From contig VWYX01000766.1 of assembly GCA_013396525.1 (NCBI GenBank), positions 124,001-188,000 of the forward strand: a stretch of 64,000 nucleotides of DNA, written 5' to 3'. The stretch's first letter is position 1, and each line of letters opens with the position of its first letter. The DNA is from Chaetorhynchus papuensis (lineage: Eukaryota; Chordata; Aves; Passeriformes; Rhipiduridae). Both the position numbers and the translations under genes were made by a program. The notes beneath the pieces were generated by a model that did not search any database, was not told the origin of the DNA, and saw only the letters and a list, made by a program, of their open reading frames with translations. Below are positions 24,601 through 36,600 of this stretch, in pieces.

Positions 24601-27600
24601 TTATGTATTGTGTTTTTGGTTTTTAGCAGGTTACCCAGGGAGATTGCAGAGTCTCCATCCTTGGAGATACTCAAAACCTGCCTGGACAGTCCTGGTCAAA
24701 CAGCTCTAGATGATCCTGCTTGACCTGGGGGGTTGGACCAGATGACCTTCAGAGGTGCTTTCAAACCTCGGCCCCATTGTGAACCGTGGTTGTTGAGAAC
24801 CAAATACACAGTACATAATACAGACAGTGTTCCTTGATGGTCAGGTGGGATCTCCCGTGTTTGTGTTTGTTGTCCATGTTTCATCTGGTCCTGTCACTGG
24901 TCACCCATGGAAAGAGCCTGGCTCTGTCCTCTTTGCACCCTCCCTTCAGGTATTTATATGCATTGGTAGAATCCTCCAGAGCCTTCCCACCTCCATGCTG
25001 AACAGTCCCAGCTCTCCCAGTCTTTCCTCATAACAGATGCTCCAATCCCTTCATCTCTGTGGCCCTGTGCTGGTCTTTCTCTGGTATATCTGTCTCTCTT
25101 GTAGTGGGGAGCCCAGAACTGGACAGATAATCGATTCCCAGTACTAAAATCCTATTAGTACTAAAATTTAAGTATCTCTTCTGAAGTTCTGTAATAAAAC
25201 TGATTTATAATAACGGATTTTTATACAGTAGCAGACATTTATTTCCTGTAGTGCATAGGGCTTTAGTAATAGGGTTTGTAAAGATAAAATACATAGCAGG
25301 TTTTAACTGAAGGTTTTTATGATGGCCTACATTGATGAAGCCCTGTAGTAGTAATGATGACTATGGAAAATGAGCTTTTAATCAAGTGTATTGGATGGGT
25401 ATAGAGAGAGTTGTTTCTTCTCTTTTTGACTATATAGTCTTCAGCATTGGAGAACTTTTGCTAGTTTGGTTGTTCTTAAAGCAGTTTTGGAGCACAGTGC
25501 TAGACTGATGAAGTTTGTGTTGTGAAACACCTGCCATGGTTTGTGACAGTGACTTTGAGGGTCTTTAAATAATAATCTTTCGTACATTCTAACCAATTGC
25601 TTCTTGGTGATATTGACTAGTAGCTTCTACCAAGAAGAGATTTTATGAAGAGATTTTGGCTTTCTTAATTTCCTTTTCACGAATGAAGAGCAAGAGGCAG
25701 GATGTGTGTGTGAAACTTTAAAATCATAACATTAAGACCTTGGGGAAATCACTGCTGTCTGAGTTACCTTCTCCCACTTCATTAATGCTCCACGTCTGCA
25801 AGTTAATTAAAGCATCATTGTGTAGTTGAAGTGAGGAACACATTCCAGGTTACTTTGGAGTATTGGAATCACCATTTAGTCTCCGGGAGAAGGACTGGAA
25901 AAGCAACAAATTTCTGTTCATAAATAATGCCAGAGAGAGAAACAGAAGATCTGCATGTGGCCAAAGAATAGTAAGGAGTATTGAAGAGATGAAGAACTGT
26001 TTGCATGAATCAGAAGTTCATAGTGAAATAAAGTGAGATAAAAGAAACTATTTCATTTTTCATGCTTGCTGTGAAGGCAAGTGTTCCAGTACAGTTTGTT
26101 TGGTTTGATAATTACTAGGTATCTGGGAGTTGATACTAAAAAAAGACTGAGGACTAAATTAAAAGTTGAGAAAGCTCTCTGTGAAGACTGAGTCAGTGGT
26201 GAAACAGTTGATAAAATCACTGAAGAACCTTCACAACTATGGGAAGCAGTATTATTTAACAGAAGATTTGGGTTTTGCCGACAAGGTAGCTTCTTGAATG
26301 TCTGCTTCAATCTACATATAATTAAAGCCTGAAACACACTATACATTATTGTAAGAAAGATGGAATCAATAACTTATTTTTGGGGGAAAATATCTAATGA
26401 GCATCTTCATAACTGTCAACTTCAGCTTTATTTTAGTATGCAAAAAAGTACAAGAGATGAGTTCATTTACATGCTGTCACCCTCACATGCAAGTGAAATG
26501 ATTATATGCACAAGTAATAATGCTGCAAAACCCAGCAACAGTTTGCTTAGCAATTAAACAAGGTTTAATTATTGAAAAATTTTGCTTTAAAGATTAAGTA
26601 TGAGACTTCAATCCAGATGTTATTTATACCTCAGTGTGGATATGAAAGCCTAGACTTTTCCAAATGGAAAAAAGAAATCAATTGCTTTCACAAGCAAGTG
26701 CCTCAGGAAAACATTAATTATTATTCTGAGTGCATTTGACAAATGCTGAGCTGAAATTAGTGGAGTTAGGTTTCTTCAGAGTTCTTAAAGTATTAGGTAA
26801 ATATCTAGGACAAGCAAGGACGCTTTTCACAACTCTTAATTTGTTTCTTCTCTTATGGAAAATTTGTCCTTTGGCAGCTAGAATTAACTGGCAAAATGAA
26901 AAAAGACATTATATATGTAATATTTATAATTTAGAATATATATCTTACAACACAGTTTATATTTAATTATACTAGTATATAGGTTTTAAATTTTCAGATA
27001 CAGCATCTAAGCAACATTGGTAACTATTGTTCCTTGCCTTTTAGAGTCCAAAAAGAAAGTGACAGTGCTAATAATATAACTTTAATTCCTTTTTCGCTTG
27101 TTTTTTAAATGAGTTAGTTGCTGCCTTTGATTTGCTTTCCTTAAACATAAAAGGCCACTTTGTGTTCTGTGTGATTTTCTTTTGGCTGGCTTGTGTTACT
27201 GTGAAGGGGTGTGTGTGTGGGTGTGTGGGGGTGTGTGTGTGTGAGAGGAGTTGGTGGGGAGTTTTATGTAATTAAATAACAAAACAAAAGCAAACCCACA
27301 AAACCAACTTCAGCCTTACAATATAAGGCTGACACTTACATCATCCACTAGAGATTCAAAAGGGAAATTTTTTCCTGTGCTTTAGAAATGTCAGAGTTGT
27401 TACATTTATACTAGAAGCCCAGTAATGCTGGTCTGTATTATTTATTTCCTTTTGTCCATATATTTGGTGGTACTAGATGGAAATAATCTAAATGCTTTAT
27501 GTATTAAGTTATATTGACCCATTTAAAAAAAGTTTCATAATGTCAAAAGCATTTTTTGCTTAGTTTTGTTAGTTTTGAAGAACGTTACTTGCTGTTATAT

Positions 27601-30600
27601 AGATTGTGTGTTAATAATTGTTGTGGAATAGATGTAACATTAATTTTTTGGAGTAGTTTTTATTGAGCATATTTCAGTGTAAGTGCTGCTGAAATAACTT
27701 TTAACAGCTGAAGAGGCCTTGGCAAAAATTACTTATTAATTTTGTACAGTGCTTGAGATATGTAAGATTCTGAGAAAGGTTAAACCCCAACTTTTTTCAA
27801 ACTAAAATTGATCAGTGTTAAAATGTCAACTGTCTAGGTACAGCAGCATACTGGCATGCAAACACTGCTCTCTTATTTCAGGTTCCCCAGCTGCATAGCA
27901 TTTGCATTGTGACATTTTGTAACAACATTAGCGCTATAGCTGATGTTTCAAAATCAATCAGTTTTGGTTGGTATGAGACAGCCTGCAACTTCGTTGGATG
28001 TTGAAGGTGTTTCTCTGGAATGTAATTAACTTGAATTCTGGGGTTCTGGCAGTGTCTCACAACGTCTTAGTGCAAAATCATACAAACCATGTAATACCCT
28101 TCTGAAAAGTGTTTTAAAAAAATAAATAAAGGCAAACCAAAGTAATATTAAGGCTTTCTCAGAAGTATAAAACCTTTCTGGACACTGTGTCTGAAATTTA
28201 ATCTAAAGCAAGTGTTTTGGTGCCTGGTGCATTAAAATGCCTTACTGGAGAATTCATATCCTTTAAAATTACATTTTAGAGAATAGCCAGTTAAAATTCA
28301 GGTTTCGTTGAAAATGAAGTTGTTTTAAAGTTTTAGAGCTTCTATTCATCAACAATGCTTCTAATCAGAGAGAAATGCATTAAGAAGTCTTCTGCAACGA
28401 TTACTTCCTCTGTTTAGGCTGAATAAAATGTACATGAAAACTAGTTTTTGTTGCTGAAGGCAGATTGCAGCGGGAAAGAGATTTTACGTGAGTGATTTAT
28501 ATCTGAAATGTCATTGTATAGTAGAGTTTCCCTTTTTATATAAAGGCATGGCCTTGCTTAAATGTATTGAGGACTTATAGTTGGACTCTGTGTAAGTGGA
28601 ACTGAGGCTTAAAGGCCTGCTATTTATTGTAATCTTGCTGGATATTTGCACAGTTCCTGTTCAAGACCAGGCTGGATGGGACTCTGGTCTACTGGAAGGT
28701 GTCACTGCCCATGACAGAGGGTTTGGAACTAGATGAGCTTTATGATCCCTTCCAACCCAAACCATCCTATGATTCTGTGTTGATCCTATAAATATGTAAA
28801 GAGTACTCTGATGTGTGTAGTGTGTCTATAACAATATAGTGGTTGTTATGATGCAATCTTTAACTGAGTAGAACTAAAATGTTTCTACAGCATTATTTTT
28901 AACCTGTTCCGTATCTTAAAATGGGAATGAGGAGAGAAAAGCTTCCCAAAGGCTTTTGTATCATCTCCTTAAGATTGTTTTTTCTTTTGATCAAACAGAT
29001 ACTCCAGAAGAATAGCTAATCTAGATAAACTAGGGTTAAGGAAAAAAATCTAGAATTAAGGTAAAAACTTTCACAGAAAGTGTCTTAGTGTCTTCTCTTG
29101 TTTCTCAGTTTTTCCCGGCGAAGGGGCAAAGCTGGGATCTGCAATTCTGACTCTCAGATATACCATGTCTACAGTGTTGTCAAAAAAAATATGTATGGTT
29201 TGGTGTCACGATCCGCTAACATAAAGTGGGATTTGTGATGGTTCGTTACACCGATCTCAGAGTGCAAAAGAAACACAAAACGGGGATTTTTAGTTTCAAT
29301 CAAAACAATGCACTTTATTGAGTGTCAACACACGGTTATGCTATAGAGAGGGAGAGATATAAGAAACAAAGTATAGAGAGAAAAAGAGGGGAGGGGGCTT
29401 TATAGCTACCAACGTGAGACGAAATCCTCATGGTCTTCTGCCAATAGATCCGTCTTCTTCTGTGGGGAGATCTTGTAGGGGTCTTCTCAGAAAGTCCCTT
29501 TATAGTCTTTTGGAAAGTGAGAGGCAACTGGCCAAAAGTTTCAAGAGCGAGGGGCAAATAGCCAAGAGGTGGGAGAGTAAGGCCCATTGTATTGAGGTAA
29601 TGGCACAGAACAGGTACACAGGACAGATCATTCTGCACAGCTCCTGCCGCTCTGGCAGCAGAACCGACACAGCCCACCATGGCCTGCTCTCAGGAATGGG
29701 TACCAGTTCGAGCACACCTGTGCTTGGCAGACGTCCCACCTCGGCCAGGCCTAGGCTTGTGCAAAGTCCTTTTCCCCCCTTTTTGGGGGGGGTGTTTAGT
29801 CTCAGTCCCCGTAGATGATCGTGAGACAGATGAAGGGTCTTCGGACCGTCTCTTACATTTGGTTACATAAAATTTGATATTCTGTTAGATTTGTTACATT
29901 TAGAAAACATCTTAAAATGCTGGCCAAACAGATCTTTGAATAAAGTTTGTCTAGTATTAATGAGTCAGTTGGAACAAGTGTAGTGCCTATTGAGGTTAAA
30001 TAGCTATTGGTAAAGGTAGTCTCTCTCAAAAAGTTCAAGAAAAAGACCTGAATAGGTAAAGTAGTGTTGGACTGGCAGAGCAGAAAGTAATTTTATTTCA
30101 TTTCACAAAAGATAATTTCTAATTGTATACCATTCCTTTAGATGTGTTACTGCTGCAGGTATGATGTCATATTTTACTCATATCTTTGTTTCCATTTAGC
30201 TTTTACCTTCTTTCCCTCTTGCACTTCGCTACTGTGCGGGCTCATACTCAACTGGGTGATGCATTTAATGGGAACAAATAGACTGTAGTGCATTTGTTGG
30301 GCACAGATTTGGGAACATGCCCTGCGGAGAGACCTAGACAAATTAGAGGGCTGGGCAATCACCAACCATAGGAAGTTTAACAAAGGAAAGTGGCAGATTC
30401 TGCACCTGGGATGGGGCAACCCTGGTTGCGTGCATAGACTGGGGAATGAGAGGCTGGAGAGCAGTGCTGTCTGTGCAAAGGGACCTGGGGGTCCTGGATG
30501 ATGGAAAGTCAAACATGAGTCAGCAGTGCCCTGGTGGGGCAACCCTGTCCTGGGGGGCATCAGGCACAGCATCACCAGCCGGGCAAGGGAGGGGATTGTC

Positions 30601-33600
30601 CCACTCTGCTCTGCACTGGGGCGGCCTCACCTCAGGTCCTGGGGGCAGTTTTGGGTGTCACAGTATAAGAAAGACATTAAGTTGTTAGAGAGTGTCCAAA
30701 GGAGGCCCCAAGGTGGTGAAGGGCCTTGAGGGGAAGCCGTATGAGGAGTGGCTGAGGTCACTTGGTCTGTTCAGCCTGGAGAAGGAGGAGACTGAGGGGA
30801 GACCTCCTTGCGGTCTTCAGCATCCTCGTGAGGGGAAGTGAGGGGCAGACACTGATCTCGTCAGTCTTGTGACCAGTGAGAGGAGTGGATTGAGGTAAAA
30901 GCAGTTCATTACACGAAAGAGGAAACCAAAACAAAAAACCCCACAAGCAATGCTTACCAGCAACAGGCTGATGTCCAGCCAGGTCTTGAGCAATGGGAGC
31001 TTTGGAAAAACTACTCCTCAGTCTTATTGCTGAACTTGAGGTTATAAGGTCACCATCTCAGTTTTGCTCTGAAGTGCCTGTGTGTCCTTGTCTGCTGCTC
31101 ACTTTGCCCCTTCCGCTGATGATCCAGGCCTCAGGACTTGAATTATCTTAAGTCAGCAGTGTTTTATGTTCTCTGTAAATTGAACTGCTTCAACATGATT
31201 AGAGTTTGGAGCTATGCTCTTTATTTGACAACATTTTGATATCTTTCATATATCTAAAATATCAAATGTCATGTTTTTGCCTTTTTTTCCGTGGTATGAT
31301 GATCTTTATGTTGAGTACCATATAGAGGTGAAGGCAAGGCTGTGCTTGCAGGAATTTGTCTAAATTTTGTTTCAGAGTGGTTGGAAAAACTCTTCAGAAT
31401 CTGAATTCGGAATGTGTAATAGGGATCATCTTTTAGAAAAATGCTGTTGAAAAAGCTCGTAAAATTCTTAGCTGTTTAAAAACACTAGCATTAATTTACC
31501 ATGACCTCTGTAAAAGCTGCTTTTATTTTCACTGTGGCTCTGGTAGAAAAAACATAAGGTTATAGGGAGAAACTTTATACTTGAAAATGGTACCTTTTAT
31601 TTTTATAATCTAGGCAAGTTGAAGAAAAATGTGCTCTTTCAATTAAAGTTGTTCAAATATTTTGATGAGGTCTCCTCAACTATGTTTAAGGAAAGCTATC
31701 CTCAGTGTTACATAGAAAAGAGCAGTGCCGTGAGGATTCCACATCTTCCTGAAAATAAACATTTGAAATAACTGGACAGAGTGGTTGTTCTAAGATTTGA
31801 AAAGTGTTAGATCTTATTTTCACAACACTGTGGTCTGTAGAGAACATTACCTTGTCCAGGCAACATAACAGAGGAAAATGGGGAGTCATTCTGCTCCTAA
31901 GATTTGCAGATTCAGAAAAATATTGTCCATGTGGATTCTCCTTTGACTTCAAGGGATTATGTTTTTCTGCTCTTTAATGGTGGATCCTGAACCAGCCAGC
32001 ATAGGCCCCCCCTTCCATATTCCTTCATTGCAATGTCAAGAAAAATCTTGGTTAAAGATCACTAGGTCTTGATTCTGCCTCAATTACTACAAGTCTTCTA
32101 AATTAGTTTTAAACCAGTGTTTCTGTTAATTGATAGCACTTACACAGAAATGTAGTTTATTGTATATATAACTTTGATAATAATGTTGATACTTTTTCAG
32201 GTTTTGAATGTTACTTTTTTTTTGCTGCTTACATCACTGTGCAGTCAGACTTTCATAAACATCCTGTCATAAATGAATTGTTTTTTTCTGATTAAATGCA
32301 GTATTTCAAGTACTGCATAGAGAAAAATCCTGTATGCTTGTCTTATGTAAAATTATACCATGTATTTGAGTGTGCATACAAATAACTGTTTTCTGTATCT
32401 CTTAAGTTATTAATGGAAAAAGAAGCAGATGGTATTTCAGGTGATTCAGTCTTCTGATAACTTGTGGAGTAGCTTGGTTGGTGTTTAGAAGGCTTTCAAG
32501 TTCATTTCAGAAATAACTTCTGATTTTCTGGTTGCGTTAAAAACAGAATTAGAGGGTTACTTTATAGGGGACATGAATATAGAACAATACATATATTGGC
32601 CTTTAAAACTCAGTGGTAGGAAAATGAGGGGTTTTTTTAATTAAAAAAACTTCTGAATAAATGCAGAGTTTACCGAAGTTTTAGTGTATCATATGCATCT
32701 CAGTCTAGCTCCATAAAACAAGGGAATGTGGATCATGCTTTATTTGCCAAGACAGCTGCCTATTTTAAAAGGCAGATGAATGGGTTGCTGAGAGTGCCAG
32801 GTTAACCTTTCCCACAGCAGTCAGATCGGACGAGTACATTTGGGTTACCTGGGACTGAGAAGAGCCGTGTTGTGAGACAGTGATTGCTGCAGTCCAGGGC
32901 TCCCTCAGCAGCAGAAATGGCCCCTTCCTCCTTTGCTGCTGCCCCTGTGTTCAGCAGCTGCAGCTTCCCTTGGCAGACAGCTGCTTTGAACCTCATCTCA
33001 TTTATCTGGGGCGTGGTATTGCAACCCTGAGGTGCAAGTTTCCAATTTGATCCCAGTCTGAGTTCTGCCTGGCAGCAAAGGTTATGAAATGGGTGTAATG
33101 AGTGGGTGGTCTTTCAGGAATTACATATCTTTAATTAGTGTATATATAATACTGCATTTTATTTTTGAGTTACCTGTAAAATACTTAAGAACTTGCTGCT
33201 TGTTTATACAGTGTGAAGTATCTCAAAATTTCTAATTTGTTCATAGTTAGTTTTCAAAATACAGCCCAACTTGGCAGCCACAGATCATGAAATGCATGTT
33301 ATGTTCAATATTTTGTTAGATAAATGTCAGAATTATCCAAAGTGCTATGCTTGTAGCTTTTATAGGTGAAGCCACTGTATATACAGATACTAAGCAAATT
33401 TAATACATATATTTTCCCAGTTATTTTAGTTAGTACACCAGTTGACTAGTATTCCACAATAGTGTGACATGTATTTGTTTCTCTATAGATTGCTAGGTTT
33501 ATTTGTGCAGAAAAATGGAATGTTTTAACTAGTCATATATGAGTTATAAGAAAAAAATACGTATTTATTTTAGAACAACCAAATTGCAAAACGGGTTATG

Positions 33601-36600
33601 CCCACTTTAAAAAAAGAAGTGTACACAGAGGCATGTTTATATAAGTCACATAGTGCTAAATACTATGTAAATTGCTTTTATACAAATGTAAATTATATAT
33701 AATGTGGCTTGAGATTATATTTACATTGGTAGAAGGCTGTCTAGGCACAATATGACTTCTAGTTCAAATATGTTTGGAAAAACATATACCACTTTCAATG
33801 ATGTCTTGCTATTTAATTCTAATAGCATTGTAATTTTAGAGAAATGATTTTTCACTGTTAACTTGTAAATATTTCTGCTAGCTTAAGATTCTGGCAGCCT
33901 GTGCTTCGTTATTTTTAATAGGAGAAATTATGTCTTACCTAATGTTGTATAAAGTTGTAACAACACAGTGTGTCTTCTAATATAATTCCTGCCTTGTGCT
34001 ATCAATTTTTTTAAGCTAATATTTTATTAATTGTACTCCTTTTTTTCTTCCAGCTGACAGCACGATCACTACCTTCCATACAGTCTGATGAGAGACTTCA
34101 ACCTCTGCTTAGTCATCTCAGGTAGTATGAAGTGAAAGCATGAGTATATTCCTTCATACAGATTAAAGTAATTGTTTTAGTGGAACGCCTTAGGTACAGG
34201 TTTTTTACAGACCTCATCTGTGTGATTGGCTTTGACTAGAAAAAAAAACCCCAAACGTAACCCTTCAACTTAATAAAAGCTTTATAAATGATGTGGAACA
34301 TAATTTATAGAACTAGTGTTGCTTCTAAGTAACAAAAAATAGTTGTAGCTTTTATAAAGATTTTTTTGGTAGCAAGTGCGAAGTTATTAAGCTTCTTTAT
34401 GAACAAAACAGATTCCAAATTACAGTGCTCAGAGCATGGGCCTTCCCTGTTGCAAATATTGTGTGCTCTCTGCTCTTTTTGGGATATTTTGCTGTCATTG
34501 ATGAGTGGAGTACTAATTTGTTCTTTTAATGGACCTAAGTAGATTGCTGAAAATGTGAACCATTAGAATAAAGTCTGCCTCCCTCTTAGTAGTATGAGAG
34601 TGTGTGTGTGTATAGATATAGATAGATATATATATATGTATATATATATATATGTGTGTGTGTGAATATTTATATATATGTATATAAGTTTCCTACTTTA
34701 TTTTTAGGAAAGGCTAAGCATAGGTCTCTTTCCTATATACACGATTTCTTTTTACCACTTTATATGGAGGACTTTTCTTACTGTGGTAGTATGCAAAAGG
34801 ACAAGGTCCATCCAATTAGAGTGAGCTGGTTTAGAATCATGGAATAATTTAGCTTGAAGTGAACCTCTGGAGATGATTTAATCTAGTCTGTGCTCAATGC
34901 AGATCTGGTTAGATCAGGTTGCTCAGGTGTTTGTTTTTGTAGAATTTTTAATGTCTCTAAGGATAGAAATTTGCTTAAATATTGGAAGTCAGTAACGAAA
35001 GCTGGTTTTGAACACATACATCTGAGCATTAAGATCATTGAAATAATGTTGGATGAATTAGAAATGGAAGTGTTGAGGCTCTGTCATGACAGTACTTGGG
35101 GAATTGGGATGCAGATCTAGTTTGCTAGATCATGCTCCTTATTTTCTGTGGTGCTGTACTGCTTGAGCTATCTGTTCCCAAAACCTGACATTTTATTTTG
35201 ATTTTAAAAAATCTCATAATTTTTATTATATAGGAAGAGTTTTATGTTTTGTTGTTTTTAGTGTAAATCAGAATAGGAAAAATAGCTTTCACGGTATCTC
35301 TCCTTATTTACATATGATTGAACTTTGTTCAAGAGCAAGGAATGAAAACAAGGATTGCAGTGTTTTTGTTACTGTTACATAGCTGGGGGTACTTCTGAAT
35401 GCCAATAACATTCCATGATTTTATTACCCTACATTTTACTGGGATTGTAAAAAATATGCCTCGGTGGTATACCTTTCTCCATTTGAAGATCAAGAGCAAT
35501 TAAGTTAGCTTTTCCTAAACTGTGCTCCCTAGGAGTAATTACTAAGAAATTGAAAATTTCTTTTGATGTATACTCTGCATCTATGTAACTGGAACAGTCC
35601 TTCAGTATCTCACAGTAACCAGTCCTGTCTGTGCTTTTTTTTTAAATATGGAAAAAGGAAAGGTTCCAAAAAAAGCTACTTTAACAGGGATACTGTACCC
35701 TACAGTTATGCTAACTGGTATTTTTTGTACATTCTTATATTACCTTGGGTATGTATGTTATACAACTGGTAAATCGCTTCCATTTTGCTTTTGTGAAAAT
35801 GGAAGGACTGTTTCTGGTTTGTCACCAACTGAAAAAATTATACAAAATGCTTCCAAGTTGCCTTTTTGGAAGTTCCTTTACAATGGACAAAATATATCAG
35901 ATCTTGCAACTTGAAGAGCAACCTCTGGCAGTGAACAGACAGGTGACCAAATAGGTTGTCTTAGTTATTTATTTCTGTGAATCTGTGATTCATTTTGCTT
36001 CATCTTGCTCATGAAAAAGGAGAATATTAGCTGGTTGTAGACTTTCTTTTACCTTCATTATCTGAATACGTAGAGCAGTATTTTATTTTTTGGCAAACGT
36101 CAATAGACCTCTGTCAGGAAACCAAAAGCTTAGAAATCAATGAAAAGAGCATAAAATTGAAGGTTACAGAGCATTGTTTAGTTGTTAATGCCCCACACAT
36201 GCTTTGGCACCTACTCATATCTGCTTGTGACTTACAAATTAGCTAGTCCTCTGAAAAGGTGATTTTACTGTGGATTATGTCTTCATAGATATTTTAACCC
36301 ATGGCCATTATTTTTTTAAAAGGAAATAACATGTATTTTGTAACTGGATGGTTCTAGACTAAATATGTATTTTGTCTGTTATTTAGTACTCTTTTTATTC
36401 TATTCTGTTTCATTGGTGCTTTCTAGTACCATTTGTACTAGACCAAAAAAAAAAAAAAAATTTCAGTAAAAATGTTAAAAGTATTTGATGCAAGATTGTG
36501 TTTAGGGATTTCACATGCTCACAGTAGGCTACAAAGAGATTTAACTTGCTGAAACTTTAACAATTTAATAGAGATGGAAACTTAATATCTAAATGTGTGA

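Larger units (their letters stand above)
1613..34053 (+). other. PRIM2: PRIM2 intron between exons B and C (32.4 kb)
   Basis: This very long intron runs from GTAAGT at 1613 to the TTCTTCCAG acceptor at 34053. Recognised repeats are listed separately (SINE, CR1 pieces, LTRs, the CpG-rich patch, simple repeats). The stretches 2157-4174, 5211-6320, 6910-13220, 15000-15500, 15900-19390, 19690-22780, 23350-24620, 25140-28640, 28780-29200, 29865-30310 and 31150-34050 are AT-rich single-copy-looking DNA in which I can support no gene or named repeat. Moderately GC-rich blocks near 10220-10440, 12580-12660, 21400-21540 and 32800-33080 may be unrecognised old repeats or conserved non-coding DNA. Confidence 0.9.

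Noticed and set aside
35975..35995. TTTCTGTGAATCTGTGATTC as a CR1 terminus
   Set aside because: The bases upstream do not follow the CR1 tail pattern, so the resemblance is probably coincidental.
36445..36460. A16 run as the tail of a processed retrogene
   Set aside because: No gene-like sequence or matching flanking duplication lies upstream.
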